Shown: one piece after another, positions 45,912-58,621 of the stretch
Layout: every line of letters begins with the position of its first letter
How positions within the stretch are numbered: the stretch's first letter is position 1
Assembly (NCBI GenBank): GCA_964036275.1
Contig: OZ038435.1
Coordinates: 29,927,521-29,991,520, forward strand
DNA length: 64,000 bases
Source of the DNA: Litoditis marina
Lineage: Eukaryota; Nematoda; Chromadorea; Rhabditida; Rhabditidae
Direction of reading: 5' to 3'
Notes under the pieces: model-generated
The model's input: the letters and a program-made list of their open reading frames with translations, nothing else
Databases searched by the model: none
What the model was told of the DNA's origin: nothing
Made by a program: the position numbers and the translations under genes

Positions 45912-46513
45912 ATCTTGAAAAACACAACTGTTTTAAGCCGGGAACTTCACCAAGAATACAATTTTGGAAATAAGACGCCTGTTTAACTACAAGAACACTT
46001 GATGCATAACCGAAATAGCAACCCAACATCAATAGGAGAGTCAGGAACTAGAAAGTTTAAACCGTGAGAGACAGGAAGATAAATACACCTGTGCTTATAA
46101 AAGTTATATTACAATGGTTGTTTTTTTCAATTGAATCAATTGCTCAATGTTATGAAGTGTTGATATACACTAAAAGTGGTTATACACTAAAAGTGGTTAA
46201 CAAACATTGAAAATAGATCCTGCACGATAAGCAATATGACAACGATTCAGGAACTCAAACAATACATTCAATCATTAATAAACTATTAAAATAACGCGAT
46301 TTATTTATTTTCCCGCCGACGAAAATATGAGTCGTCGCCGCCAAAATATCCATTTGAACTTACTTTTCAGTGGCATTTACCAACCGAATATACAGTAGCA
46401 GAAAGTCACTTTTCAAAATTTTCAAATTTCAAAATGTTTTTCAGGTAGTTTCTCCAATTTTCCTGTATTATATAACTATACAATAACTTGCAATCAGTAT
46501 CAGAGCTTCAGAT
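45912..46513. promoter_or_regulatory. Shared divergent promoter of kanadaptin and POLK
   Basis: 602 bp between two head-to-head starts. TTTCCCGCC at 46309-46317 matches the E2F/DP consensus, and CGCCGCCAAAA shortly after is an E2F-like site in opposite orientation. Acceptor-like AG dinucleotides lie just before both ATGs (CAG 16 nt before kanadaptin, TTCAG 2 nt before POLK), so the true transcription starts may be further inside this interval. Confidence 0.5.
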
Positions 46514-49500
46514 ATGCTCAACTTCAACGCGAATAAAGCGGGAATGGGTGGAATCGACAAGGACAAAGTTTCGAAAGTTATTGCTGAAAACACCAGCGCT
46601 AACTATTCAAGTTTCAACGCTAAGCAACAAGAAAGAGTGAATGTGAAGATAGCAGAGATCAAGAAACGTTTACAGTATGCAACTCCCACCGAATGGGTGC
46701 GTGCCGAGAAAGAGGTGGGTCGCTTTTCTTCTCCTCATACCTCCTGACTCTTTGTGAACGTTCTTCTGTCTCTCTCTCCTTCTCTCTCTCTCTCTCCTTC
46801 TCTCTCTTTCTTTCTTTTCCTCTCAATCTCTGTATCTCTCTACCTCTATCTCAGATTCATAACGAATTCTGACTATTCAACTCTTCCGCAAGCTGTTCCT
46901 CAGGTTTGACGGAAAGATGTTCTATTAAACTTATGTACAAAACAAAAAATGGTGTTGTTCTTGCTTTCCAACTTCCAAGCATAATGGATCAGTGCCTGAT
47001 ATTCTGAAGTTCATATTAATGTATCAGAAAGAGACTCCAGTGGGTTCCTAAGTTTGTAGTTCAACCAGCCAGGTGGCACCCTATGAATGATAACATTTCA
47101 TGATTTTTAAATATAAAACCGATCATTCACTAACTAACAACGTAACTAGAGTCATTCTCGACCAGTCACACGTTTTAATCTCGTTTGAACTGGTGACACC
47201 CACCACTAAGGTGTGACTATCCTAGAAGGAGCCCGTTCTTTATTATGGATTCCTGACAACTCATGACTTTATATCAACAATAGGCCAATTCTCCCAATTG
47301 GAAGAAAATGGAGCTTGTTTTGAGAAGTCCCCTGACTATTCGGACAACTTTACTGGAGTATAATTGCTGATTAGTGTCAAATATCTGATGCACATCAGAC
47401 ATTTGAATAATGGTCCTAAAATGAGGTTGGAGCTTAGATGCTTAATCATACCAACTGAATTTGCAAGTTTCAGTCAACTTTGTCTGTCACAGCCTTCATA
47501 ATGTCCTATTGTTGATGTATCTGATGTTTATACAACAATAATATAAAATTCCATAATATAAAAGTTTTTTCATGCAGATGGATTGTCTGGCTGCCCGTCT
47601 AGAGAGTACCCGTGATCTATCTCGTCACTGTGTCCATATAGACATGGATGCCTATTTCGCGGCGGTTGAGATGAGAGATGAACCGAGACTACGACATGTT
47701 CCCATGGCAGTCGGATCGGCAGCCATGCTGGTAAGCAAGTGCACGAAAAATGGGCTACTTTTTCACACAGAACGAGAAAATTAGCCCATTTTCGATGCTA
47801 AACAATCAATTTTAAACGTTTCAAATCTAAAAAAAAAACGGACTACGACATGTACCCATGGCAGTCGGATCATCGGCAATGCTGGTAAGTTCAAACTAAA
47901 CAAGAAATCTGGGTCCGTATCCATACACCGCCAATGGTCTCTCACTTATTTCTGAAAGTTCGCGATACCCTCCCCGTTTAGGAATCGCGATCCAAAATAG
48001 ACCAAAACTGCGCCATTCATCGATTTTTGGTTCAATTTTCACTAGTTTTGAATGAAATTTGCTGTTTTTCAACTCGCGACCCCTACTTTTCTGAACATTA
48101 GTTTGCAACCCCCCATCTTATAAGAGGCCTTGGCGGTGTATGTCCGTATCACATGTGTTCGCGTTCTATGGTCAGCTATTACGAAATAACTGATCAAATA
48201 CTGGTGTGTTCAACGAGAAATGAGATTTTGGGTGTTGTACCTAATATAATATCTCCGATCTGTTTCGTTTAGTTTTGTTCAAATTCGGGCCGATTGATTG
48301 TGTAATATACTATTTTCTTCCTTCAGGGTACGTCCAACTATCTGGCACGAAAGTTTGGTGTACGTGCTGCGATGCCCGGCTTCATTGCCAAAAAGTTATG
48401 TCCAGAATTGGAAATCGTCCCAGGAAACTATGACAAGTATAGAAAGGAAAGCCGAGTAAGTCCACATGATCATACTCACTATTTTTTTTTAGGTTGTCAG
48501 ACGTTTCCTATCCCGTTTTATGGCTGTTTTCAGTTCAATTCGTTCCTTTTACGTCAGTTATCAAATAATTAATGTTGGAGATTTTTTAATTCTGTGGAAA
48601 ATCTGTAGACTGTATGTTGAAGTCATATCTTGGTTCTGCGCTAACAAAATTTGATCTACTTTATGTTTTATGCTGCCGAACGGCCATTGATCGTAAACGT
48701 TTTCAGATTTTCTCTGTAATATTTGCTGAATATGACTCAGATATGTCAATGGGTTCATTGGATGAGGCATACATAGACATCACGGAGTATCTCGAGCAGA
48801 GGATCGAACCAGGTTTGTTGTTTCGATGTTTATTAGGTAGTTTCGAATTGGATTGTAGTGCGTAGTCATTTGGTTACTACCTTTCAACTTGGCCGATTGC
48901 GCAAGTAACGTTGTCTTTCGGTATCAGGTTACCTGAGTAGGAAGCCTGAAGGTAATCTTAAACCAAAATCCGGTTCCATTCAAATTTCAAACTAAGGTTA
49001 GAACGATATTTTGGATTCGATGTAAAGGAGTAAGGGTAATCGGTGATGCGGTTATATTCATCATATTAATGTGTAATATAGAATTAAAAGTTTTGTGGAT
49101 TAGTACCTTTCTTTCACAGCTAAACACGTGCGCCGTCGTTTTGGTGGCCAGTGCCGTTGTCGGTTGCCACTAATTTCTGAAAGTGACGTCACAGATGAAT
49201 TGAAACGAACGAAGGAAGAATGTACCAAGTGTGGGCGGCAGAGACTGATCTACGAAGATGAAGTGGAGTTCGGTACCGATCGTGGCGAGGTATCGATTGT
49301 TTTAGTATTGTAGTTTAGAGTTTGTACTAGTATGCGGTGATCAAGTTGGGCTATAAACATCGTGGGGGCTCTTGTTGGCATTGGTGTTCGGAATGGTTGG
49401 CATAAAGTCATATTTTAGATTATCAGTGTCTAAACCTCCATTTACTTTTCGATCCAGAGAGTTTCACTGCTCAGTTTGAGAAGTAACTATTGACTTTCCT

Positions 49501-52500
49501 GCAGGTTGTTCGTGAGATTCGATTCCGCGTCGAACAGGCAACAGGACTGACGTGTAGTGCAGGTTTGTTATTAGAATTATAAGAAGAACAGTGTGACAAG
49601 GTCCGCATCAATCCATTAATAATGTTAGGTAATGATACCTCTTTCCTCTTTACCTCTTAACCTCTACCTCTTTGAAACTTTGTAAAATCCCCAACTAGTG
49701 TTCGAGTTGACGCTGCGCTGCACGCTAATTCGCTAATCAACTGTGACCGAACGTTCATGTACAGTATTGTGTTACGACTCACGGCGTTCTCGTCTACAGT
49801 AATTTTTGCGATTAAAATTGTATTGAACTCCGTCCACAAAGTTTTCGCGGCGGGACACTGTATCCCACTGCAATTTGAAATGGTCGCAGCACTAATTCGC
49901 TGCGTATCGCGCTTATTTTCACGCGAATCATTTGCGGAGCGTTTGAAATTGAGGACGCGAGTTCCTTATTTAATAAAGCTGTTGTTGAGAACGCCGTGGA
50001 CTATAGATATCTAAAATAACTATTCAAAGTTTTTGGAGGAGAGAAGTATTAGCCGAGGAACTGTTTTCAGTGTTTTTGGTTGTGGATTGCTACGCATTCG
50101 AAACTGTAAAAAAAAGTGGAGATCTATCATCACATTAACATTATTTCATTGTTCAGGTATTGCGTGTAACTTCATGCTAGCCAAGATTGGCTCGGATTTG
50201 AATAAACCGAACGGGCAGTACGAGCTGGCCAATGAATACGACGATGTCATGAAGTTTTTAGTCGATCTTCCTATCAGAAAGGTGAGCTTTTTGCAAATCT
50301 CACTCTTAATAGCTAACTTAAATTAAGTATGACATTATTTGTTCCCATGAGTGAATAATTGACTACTTCGAAGCTTCATAGCAGAAAATTGGAGAAAATA
50401 GGTCAAAACAAAAATTGAAGCCCGATGCGGGGCTCGAACCCGCGACAGCCAGATTAAGAGTCTGGTGCTCTACCGACTGAGCTAACCGGGCTGTGCGTTT
50501 GGTAGCACGCAAAACTGCCATTCGTCGGGGGTCGGGCTCTCTGTCACAATAACATAACAGTGTGTGACTGATTAGTTTGCTGATTCTTCAAGCCTAATCA
50601 ATAAAATAACTTTTATAGATAATATACAATAATCTGTTCATGTATATTTAAGAACTTTGGTCTGATTCAACTTTATTTTAGTTAACCCATTTCTGTTTAT
50701 TCAACAACTACTTATTAATTACAGGTGTCGGGAATCGGTAGGGTGTCAGAGGCTCATCTGGCAGCCTGTGATATCGGGACAGTGGGGGAGCTGTTGGAGC
50801 GAAGAGCCGTGCTCAGGCTGGCATTTAGTCAGCTATCGCAAGTATGTTACTTTTTGGCCATGGAAGTGCTGAATAAGTGATTGCACCTTTTTTCACTAAA
50901 CTAACACTGATCATTTGGTCAGAAACTTTCCCAAAACACTTTTCTAAACTGAGCTAGGTTACCGGCAATGGGAGAAAATAGGTGTTCTTTCTGTATATTT
51001 CCACTGGCATTGAGTCATTGATAGTGGCAGCAATCGCAAGTAGGGTTTTTGGTCGTTGGAATGGAGAAGTTGATGTTTCTCTTGTAACCCAGATAATTCG
51101 GCCATATAGTTTCCCAAACACGTTTTTGAACTGAGCTAATTACGAAAATCATGGCAAAACAAGTTGTTTCCGGATGGGACTACTGTAAAACGATTGGAAC
51201 TCTTGCACATGTAGTTTTTATCATCAAGTGCAAACGGTAGTTTTGAAACAAAGATGTAAACATTTGAATTGCCTGAGGTCGTACTAGGAGAGTCATTGTC
51301 ATAAATTCTGTGCGCGGTGTTCAGCTTACTTTTATCACCTCTTTTCAGGAGACGTTACTCCGAATAGCCCTTGGTTTGCCGGGTCGACCGCGCACTGGAG
51401 ATCCCAGGCGGAAAAGCGTATCCGTGGAAAGGACTTTCACGTACGGTTTATTTTTCTACAATAACAATTCTGAATTGGAATTTATGATATCGACAGATGT
51501 GTCATATATAATCGATCGTTTCATTTGAAATATGGATATCCTGTCGAGAAAACTTTTGATTGTACCATGTGAAAAATCCCGGCTGTCACCATTACCTGCG
51601 TAATAGTCCGTTTTGCAGTCCGACAGATTGTGCTACCGAGTTGCGTGCAATAGTTCGCCAGCTGTGTGAAGAACTCATAACGGAGATAGGAAAGATGGAA
51701 GTTCTGGGTAATAATTAGCATTGAAATCACTAATTTTTTGTCTAGTTTTTTCAAGTCTTGCACCTATATTCTGTACTGAAGTGTCTGCCCTCACGATGTT
51801 TGAAATACTGAACTCCTCTTAACTTTAGTTTTTCAGGGATGAAAAGTATTTCAATTTGCAAACAAAAGTTGAATGAATCACCGATTTCGTTGTTCGAAGA
51901 ATCTTGGTTTGTTTTTCTGGCTGTTTGTTCGTTATTTCAGTTTTCAGGCGGCCGTTGTGTGACGTTGAAGATCAAATTGTCCACCTTCGATACTCTGACT
52001 AGGTCCATGACACTTGAGAGAGCCGTCTGTGATTTCGAAGGTAGGTTCAATGTTTTTTTTGGCTTTTTCTCTCAAATAAGTATTTACTATCGTGGCGCGA
52101 AAATTGAACAATTACACAACCTTCAGATGTAGTGTTCAAATGCAAATACTACTCAATCACTAACAGGAAGTTTAACACATGATTTCACAGTGTGGTGTTG
52201 ATGAAGAGAATAGTACTGCCGATTTTCAGCCCTTCATTCGGCGGCAGCTGAGATATTGAGTCGCGAACGGGGGCAACAGATCCGTCTGCTCGGCGTACGT
52301 CTCAGCCATCTGAAGTTCACCGATGAAAACTCCTCCGATGGCAATAGGAAAACGGTGAGAACTCGTGATGGTTTGGGCACAGAGCGTTTCGTACTAGTAT
52401 CTGGGTTCGGGAAGAATGAGTTCACTTTTGGCTTGGGAAGAATTTTGCCGGTTTTGTGGGCAGAATAGTGATCAAGCTATTGTTGTAGTCAAGTTTGAAC

Positions 52501-52981
52501 TAGCAACAAGAATTTGTCATTATTTCTGACTGTGGTACAATGGAGAGAGTAATATGGCCAAAAAATTTAATCATTCACGAAGCAGTACAATTTATTCAGA
52601 CAATTTGTTTTTCAGGTGATGGACTATTTCACGGCAGCCAAACGGCCAAAACTCGACGATGAAGTGGAAAATGACGTCATTTGGGATACAGCAAGCAGTT
52701 CCACGGAAAATGTCCCCAGTACCTCGGAATCTCAATCTAACCCTACTGAAGCAAGCAATTCGTCTAACAGTCGCACAAACTCCCCAGATACCGTAAACTC
52801 GGATAATTATGTTTCCTGTCCCATTTGTTCTCAAAGGCTGTCGAATAACGATATACTAGTCAATTCTCACGTAGATGTTTGTTTGAATATTGGTTTTCTG
52901 AGTAAAGAAACTGCGGTGAAACCGGTGAAGATTAAACCGCCCAATAAGGGGTCGATCACCAGTTATTTCAAAACTGTATAA
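46514..52981 (+). CDS. POLK: DNA polymerase kappa (Y-family translesion polymerase)
   Basis: Thirteen exons join in phase into 607 residues: 46514-46714, 47578-47730, 48327-48455, 48707-48812, 49120-49289, 49505-49562, 50157-50281, 50725-50841, 51349-51440, 51619-51707, 51948-52040, 52230-52354, 52616-52981. It copies past damaged template bases. Marks: N-clasp [19 protein letters not shown], catalytic metal motif [31 protein letters not shown], second metal motif [32 protein letters not shown] (helix-hairpin-helix), SVERTF and the little-finger GRCVTLKIK. The C-terminal exon has one UBZ4-type zinc finger, CPICSQRL...HVDVCL (two in human), and ends with a PIP-box-like SITSYFK without the usual Gln. 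Exon 5 adds CRC...CTKC, a possible zinc site, to the catalytic core. Confidence 0.95.
47842..47889 (+). repeat. Exon echo of POLK exon 2 (donor edge)
   Basis: 48 bp matching 47688-47735 at 43 positions, including GTAAG, 154 bp downstream of the original. It still reads [14 protein letters not shown]. Apart from one Ala-to-Ser change the codon differences are synonymous. No acceptor precedes it, so it is not an obvious alternative exon. Confidence 0.75.
49780..49998. repeat. MITE candidate in POLK intron 6
   Basis: Perfect 12 bp terminal inverted repeats CACGGCGTTCTC and GAGAACGCCGTG flank about 195 bp. GACT occurs on both sides, a possible 4 bp target duplication. No coding content is seen. 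Confidence 0.6.
50419..50491 (-). tRNA. tRNA-Lys (anticodon CTT)
   Basis: Minus strand, 73 nt without CCA. The acceptor stem GCCCGGT/ATCGGGC pairs with one G-U. The D arm has TAGCTCAGTCGGTAGAGC (A box), the anticodon loop is CTCTTAA with stem CCAGA/TCTGG, and the T arm GCGGGTTCGAGCCCCGC (B box) is perfect. There is no intron. It lies antisense in POLK intron 7. A T-rich stretch follows its 3' end (CTTCAATTTTTGTTTTG), suitable for RNA polymerase III termination. Confidence 0.96.
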
Positions 52982-53019
52982 TTTATTGTCTGTACAATGC
53001 ATGTTTTTTTTCACTTCGA

Positions 53020-53025
53020 AATAAA
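53020..53025 (+). terminator. Poly(A) signal of POLK
   Basis: AATAAA 39 nt after the POLK stop codon, the first such signal downstream. Confidence 0.65.
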
Positions 53026-53466
53026 CTATTTTTCATACGAAAAAAGGTAATCCGATAACTTTTCAAAAGACAAAAATAAACTATATGGTATAGTCCCTCC
53101 AAATGGGAAACACATTTGAATGTTCACGTGAAACATGTTAAACAAAGCAGAACTCAGAAACGAATGACAAAGTGCACGATGCTTCATTAGAATGACAACG
53201 TCACGTGACTATCCAATTCACTTCTGGTATACTTTCATCTCGGACTGAGCGGCGAGCAGTTGAGATTCGTTAAGGTGAGTGGCTTGGACTATGATTCTTC
53301 TCCGATATTATCCCGTTGCTTTCCGATCAAAGTTTGCAAACTGTGGCGTGTATCGAGCTCAAACTACAAAGAACATTTGGTCTATCCGTACAATCGATAT
53401 ATGTTGGGCGAGGTAGAGTTGCAACAAGACCACCGATGAAATCGAACTTTCGGCGAATTCTTTATT

Positions 53467-53647
53467 TATTTCGTTAACCCTAGCAGTTAACCATTAACCG
53501 GGTTACCTGGTTAACCCCTTTGTTAACCCAAAATTTCCCCTAAAACACGTTGTAAAAGAGGGTTACAAATGGGTTATTTAACAAAAGGGTTAACCCGGTT
53601 AATGGTTAATGGTTAACTGAGAGGGAACTGAGAGGGTTAACGAAATA
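53467..53647. repeat. GTTAACC foldback MITE
   Basis: 181 bp with ends TATTTCGTTAACCCT and AGGGTTAACGAAATA, perfect 15 bp inverted repeats. Several internal GTTAACC/GGTTAAC repeats on both arms make most of it self-complementary. Confidence 0.75.
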
Positions 53648-54073
53648 CCGGGTTCCTTGTGGAATTCGCCCGAACTTTCAGTCGGGTGTTTTGTTAGTGA
53701 ACTTCTACTTTGTGAAAAGCAACCTACACATCTCCATTTTCGAGCCTATCCCCCATTTTCATTCCTTGTCAGTCAATTCATAATCCAACAATGTTCTGGG
53801 TGTCAGAGTATTATTCAAGTATATACGTTACACTCAATATCTCAAAAAGAAACGTATTAGCCTGAATACGCGTCCGAGTCATGTTCAGCCGGCAGTATAG
53901 TTCGTTTCATTCCCACTGAGATCCATTGGCATCCTTCCAAGATTTTATTATGACTATTTATCGGAGCAAACAAAAGTATTTGAGAAATTCTATTTCATTT
54001 TCGTGTTCTTCTGGAACTGAACAACCGTTAACGAAAACTTGCGTTTTTCGAGAAACTCCAAAGTGGTTATATA

Positions 54074-54293
54074 TATAGTTTGTTCCACCCACTTATAACC
54101 CTCTACAGTAATCTGCCTACACGTCCAGGTCAAAGTTTACTATATTAGCGTATTCAGAACGCCTCAAAATGTTCATAGTGTCTTCTGCATGTTTACTACT
54201 ACTAACTCATGACTTTTTCATTAGAAAAAAAACACCCCCTTGAATAACTGACGGATTACTGTACGAGTACATCGATTGGTGAAACAGACTATA
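54074..54293. repeat. MITE-like element, copy 2 (inverted)
   Basis: Partner of 5065-5298 in opposite orientation, sharing both termini and the CACCAATCGATGT and GTAGAGGGTTATAAGTG blocks. Confidence 0.65.
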
Positions 54294-55665
54294 GCTTGGA
54301 ATATTGATTGGCACGCTGCCAAGTCTCAGTGGGAATGAGCGGAACTATACATCTTGACGCACTTCCGATGTCAAGGTTTATCGACAGTATGACATGAAGA
54401 ACATCTCTTACTCTTTTTTAAAGGCAGATATCCACGCCAGCATTAAAATTGAATATATAGTGAATCGCCTATAAATGACTCATTTTTATCAGTTTCGAAT
54501 ATGTATAGTAGGAAGAAAAAGAATATCCCAAGTTTTACAGTAAGTTTGTTAGCGTCATGTTCGAATTTCTCAATATGCAGGTCCGCGGTAGTACCGCGCA
54601 GTCTCGCGGGCGTGTTACCTGTTAGGCCGCGGTTGTAGATTCAACCGTGTTAAATAAAGAATACTCAAATTATTTCTTTGTATGTAATTATTTTCTCTGT
54701 TTTTATTCAAAATTTCAAACATTATCATAAACTTGAAATAAACACAAATACAATGATTAGGACACCCCTCAAGTTCGGGCAAAGGGTAATTACTACCGGA
54801 GTGTAAATACTACCGTCGTGTAATAACTACCGTTCTGCGGGTTTCTAGATTATTCCATCGATTTTTTTGAGTTTTTGTTGCTTCAAAGCTTTATTTACAT
54901 ATTTTATCTTACTACAAACTTGTCAATAGTCATTATCTAATGTTTAACGAAAGAACTAGAACATATTTCCCAGTAAGGCTTTGATTGAACCGTTTCGACT
55001 GTTTTAGTGATATTTGAGGTGGTTTTCTGAAACCAGAGTGGATATTATACCTCCTTCTTACTATATATCCGTCGTTTTCTGGCTTTCATCATCTAGAAAT
55101 ACCTTACAAATGATCTGTTCTTCAATCTTACACGAGTATTAGGAATTCCGAATTTGTGAAATATCTTTTTAAGAATATTCGATGCTATGCACATCAACTG
55201 CACATTTTAACCTTCCTACACTTCCATATTATTAGTGGACTGTCATATGTTTTCTATATAACTATAATCACACTTCATTATTCATACATGTTTGCTATTA
55301 TTCGCCTTGGAATTATCCTAAATCGTTTCAGGATGAATCTTTAAAGTTTCACCAAGAAAAATCCGGTTCCAGGATAGGTTGAAGAGAATAACATTTTAGG
55401 TCGGTTTTTATCATATTTATAGAAATTCTTCTTTAGTTCAGATTGTGATGAAAAAATATAACGATCTGTTTCTATTACGCTAGTTCTCCACATTCTGAGC
55501 TGGTCCACATTCTGAGCTATTCTGACCTTATTTGGATCATATTTCTCGTTTTTGGAGTAGGTGCACTAATGATTATTCCAAAACCCAACCAATGTTTGCA
55601 GTTACTTGAAATTTGGTTTGGGTATAACAATATGTGGTAAGAGAAACTCAATTCTGTATCCATGT

Positions 55666-56930
55666 AATCTAGTCTTCTCTAGAACTTGAGCTGCAGCAGC
55701 TCAAGTTGGACCAACTTTTGTAATTTTTCGTGTCAGTTTCCTCTAACGTATCTGAAAACCTTACAATAGCTGGGTAGATTCGATAAGATCTAGGTTAGAG
55801 GGTGTTAAGAGAAGTCTAGTGATGTATTTCATATGAGCTAGTCTTTTCTAGAACTTGAGCTGCAGCAGCCCAAGTTGGACCAACTTTTGTCATTTTTCGT
55901 GTCAGTTTCGTCTAACGTATTTCAAAAACTTACAATAGCTGGGTAGATTCGATTGGATCTAGGATAGAGGGTGGTCGCAGAAGTCTAGTGATGTACTCCA
56001 TATGAGCTAGTCTTTTCTAGAACTTGAGCTGCAGCAGCCCAAGTTGGACCAACTTTTGTCATTTTTCGTGTCAGTTTCGTCTAACGTATTTCAAAAACTT
56101 ACAATAGCTGGGTAGATTCGATTGGATCTAGGATAGAGGGTGGTCACAGAAGTCTAGTGATGTACTCCATATGAGCTAGTCTTTTCTAGAACTTGAGCTG
56201 CAGCAGCCCAAGTTGGACCAACTTTTGTCATTTTTCGTGTCAGTTTCGTCTAACGTATTTCAAAAACTTACAATAGCTGGGTAGATTCGATTGGATCTAG
56301 GATAGAGGGTGGTCGCAGAAGTCTAGTGATGTACTCCATATGAGCTAGTCTTTTCTAGAACTTGAGCTGCAGCAGCCCAAGTTGGACCAACTTTTGTCAT
56401 TTTTCGTGTCAGTTTCCTCTAACGTATCTGAAAACCTTACAATAGCTGGGTAGATTCGATAAGATCTAGGTTAGAGGGTGTTAAGAGAAGTCTAGTGATG
56501 TATTTCATATGAGCTAGTCTTTTCTAGAACTTGAGCTGCAGCAGCCCAAGTTGGACCAACTTTTGTCATTTTTCGTGTCAGTTTCGTCTAACGTATTTCA
56601 AAAACTTACAATAGCTGGGTAGATTCGATTGGATCTAGGATAGAGGGTGGTCGCAGAAGTCTAGTGATGTACTCCATATGAGCTAGTCTTTTCTAGAACT
56701 TGAGCTGCAGCAGCCCAAGTTGGACCAACTTTTGTCATTTTTCGTGTCAGTTTCGTCTAACGTATCTCACAAAATTGCAATAGCTGGGTAGATTCGATTA
56801 GATCTGGGATAGAGGATGTTAGGAGAGGTGTAGTTCTGTAATCCATATAAGCTAATCTTTTGTAGAACTTGAGCTACAGCAGCCCAAGTTGGATCAACTT
56901 TTGTCACTTTTCGTGTCAGTTTCGTCTAAA
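55666..56930 (+). repeat. 169 bp tandem array, left arm
   Basis: Units starting GAGCTAGTCTTTTCTAGAAC begin at 55835, 56004, 56173, 56342, 56511 and 56680, exactly 169 bp apart. Partial or diverged units lie at each end. Each unit holds two palindromes, one around GAGCTGCAGCAGC and AAGTTGGACCAACTT. Confidence 0.9.
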
Positions 56931-57869
56931 CTTTTTGTCACTTTGAGCCTCGGTTTGTATGATGATATTTCAAAGACTGGCAAACTATAGCTATTTTGCA
57001 AATTTATTTCATTCTCTAAATCTGAATGTTCCGAGAGTTTAACACAATCCCGTTTAAGTAGTTCATTGTTCCCTGATCCTATCACCTAACATAAATTCCA
57101 ATCTTCCAAATAGAAGGTTACCAGTTCAAGTATTCTATTTTATTGCCGGACTTCACTTCTGGGGGCATGAAATGTATGCCAAAATATTTCAATATGCATA
57201 CTAGTCTAGTTCTTGGAAAAAAATTACTTTCTCTTTCAGAACGCCAGCGGATTTCCATTGGAGCCGACAGCGTTTCGTTCGATCGCTCTTTCAAAACATT
57301 TACTTGTTTGTTTATATTGAAAATTCAATGTATAAATATGATTATTCAGTACATTTCGTTTTTCATGCCGTGAACACATTTATATAGCAGTAAATGACAA
57401 TTAAATAACACACTTTCTCTGTCAATGTTTTCATCTGTTCTATCGGATCTGGTAGCAAGAGGATCATCTGCCTGAAAAAAAAACAGTATGGTGAGATGAA
57501 TCGACTATACATAGCCATATTGTAGTGGTTTGGGCAAGTTGTGGTCTATTCGACGACTACACGGGTTTTCAGATAACCTCACCATTCTCGGTAACTTTTT
57601 CAGATTACCTAGGTGACCTGAATTCAACCTGATCTGAACCTAAAATCAGGTATGAATGCTCTGATTGGAATCCCCACTCTCGCTACCTGAAAAACAGGTT
57701 CCCTAATACTAAAACCGGTTAGATATGGTGTGAAAGTTGAAACAAGGAGAGGGAGGTGGGGTGAATTTAGTTTGAAGTAGTTTATACCCAGAGCCACTCA
57801 GCGGTGCTGACAGCCTAGAAGATTCATTTGCATCTGGGACTGTTCTCATATTTGCAGATAGTAGAAGCA

Positions 57870-58049
57870 GGCGGCGTAGCATTCCCTCCAGCCTCATGAG
57901 AAGTTCATACAAGTTTCTCATGAGACACCTCTTGAGCTACATCTGAACGGTCTATGTTGTAGCATAGCAATCAGTAGAATCTCATGAGATGTTCGTGCCA
58001 ATAGCTCATGAGGTATCTCATGAGATTTCTGTGGGATTGCTACGCCGCC
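57870..58049. repeat. MITE nested in the foldback element
   Basis: 180 bp with ends GGCGGCGTAGCA and TGCTACGCCGCC and internal CTCATGAGA repeats. Related CTCATGAG text occurs near 12820-12970 in SMAD4 intron 6. Confidence 0.65.
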
Positions 58050-58621
58050 AGATGAAGACATGTTCTATTTGAGATAACTGCCAAGACTGGTGCAGCTCAA
58101 GTTGTAGAGACCTGGGAGAGAGAGGGAGAGAAAGAGATGGAAATACTGATATATGTATACATATCCTGCTATTTTGTGATCTAATCAAGATTGTTGAAAC
58201 CAACTGTAATCAGTTGGCAGACAATCTTCACCAAGCTGACTAAAACAACTGACACACTTGTTTCGAATTGAACTGCATCAGCTCACAGCATATTGATATA
58301 CATAGCTACCAATTTTCCATGATACTTCTTATATTCTACCTATTTCCGTTTACCTAACCTTCAAATATTTCCGAAACAGTATCCACTAAATTGACTCCCA
58401 AAGTGACCAAGGGGGGTTCAGTTTGAACTGCTACAGCTCACGTTCTAGGTAACACTAGCGGATATGAAGAAAAATACTAATATTACTAATTTATCTTATT
58501 GTCCTTCATCCTATGATTGAGTAATCTTCTGCTATGGTTTGTCAGTTTGTGAAATATTATCATACGAACTGACTCTAGGTGATATGTATTACAGAACTAG
58601 AATTCTATTGACTCCCTCAAT

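Larger units (their letters stand above)
52982..54776. other. Gene-free interval between POLK and the foldback element
   Basis: It holds the POLK 3' end with AATAAA at 53020-53025, a TGTAGTTTG-family relic near 53311-53370, two MITEs (53467-53647, 54074-54293) and a GC-rich palindromic patch CGCGGTAGTACCGCG near 54585. No coding exon is recognised. Confidence 0.6.

Noticed and set aside
55666..56930. Regular repeats that might suggest a CRISPR array
   Set aside because: The unit is 169 bp with no unique spacers, mirrored in the other arm, within a eukaryotic foldback element.
57143..57373. 76-codon frame in the foldback spacer as a transposase remnant
   Set aside because: No DDE, zinc-finger or other transposase motif can be seen and the region is AT-rich.
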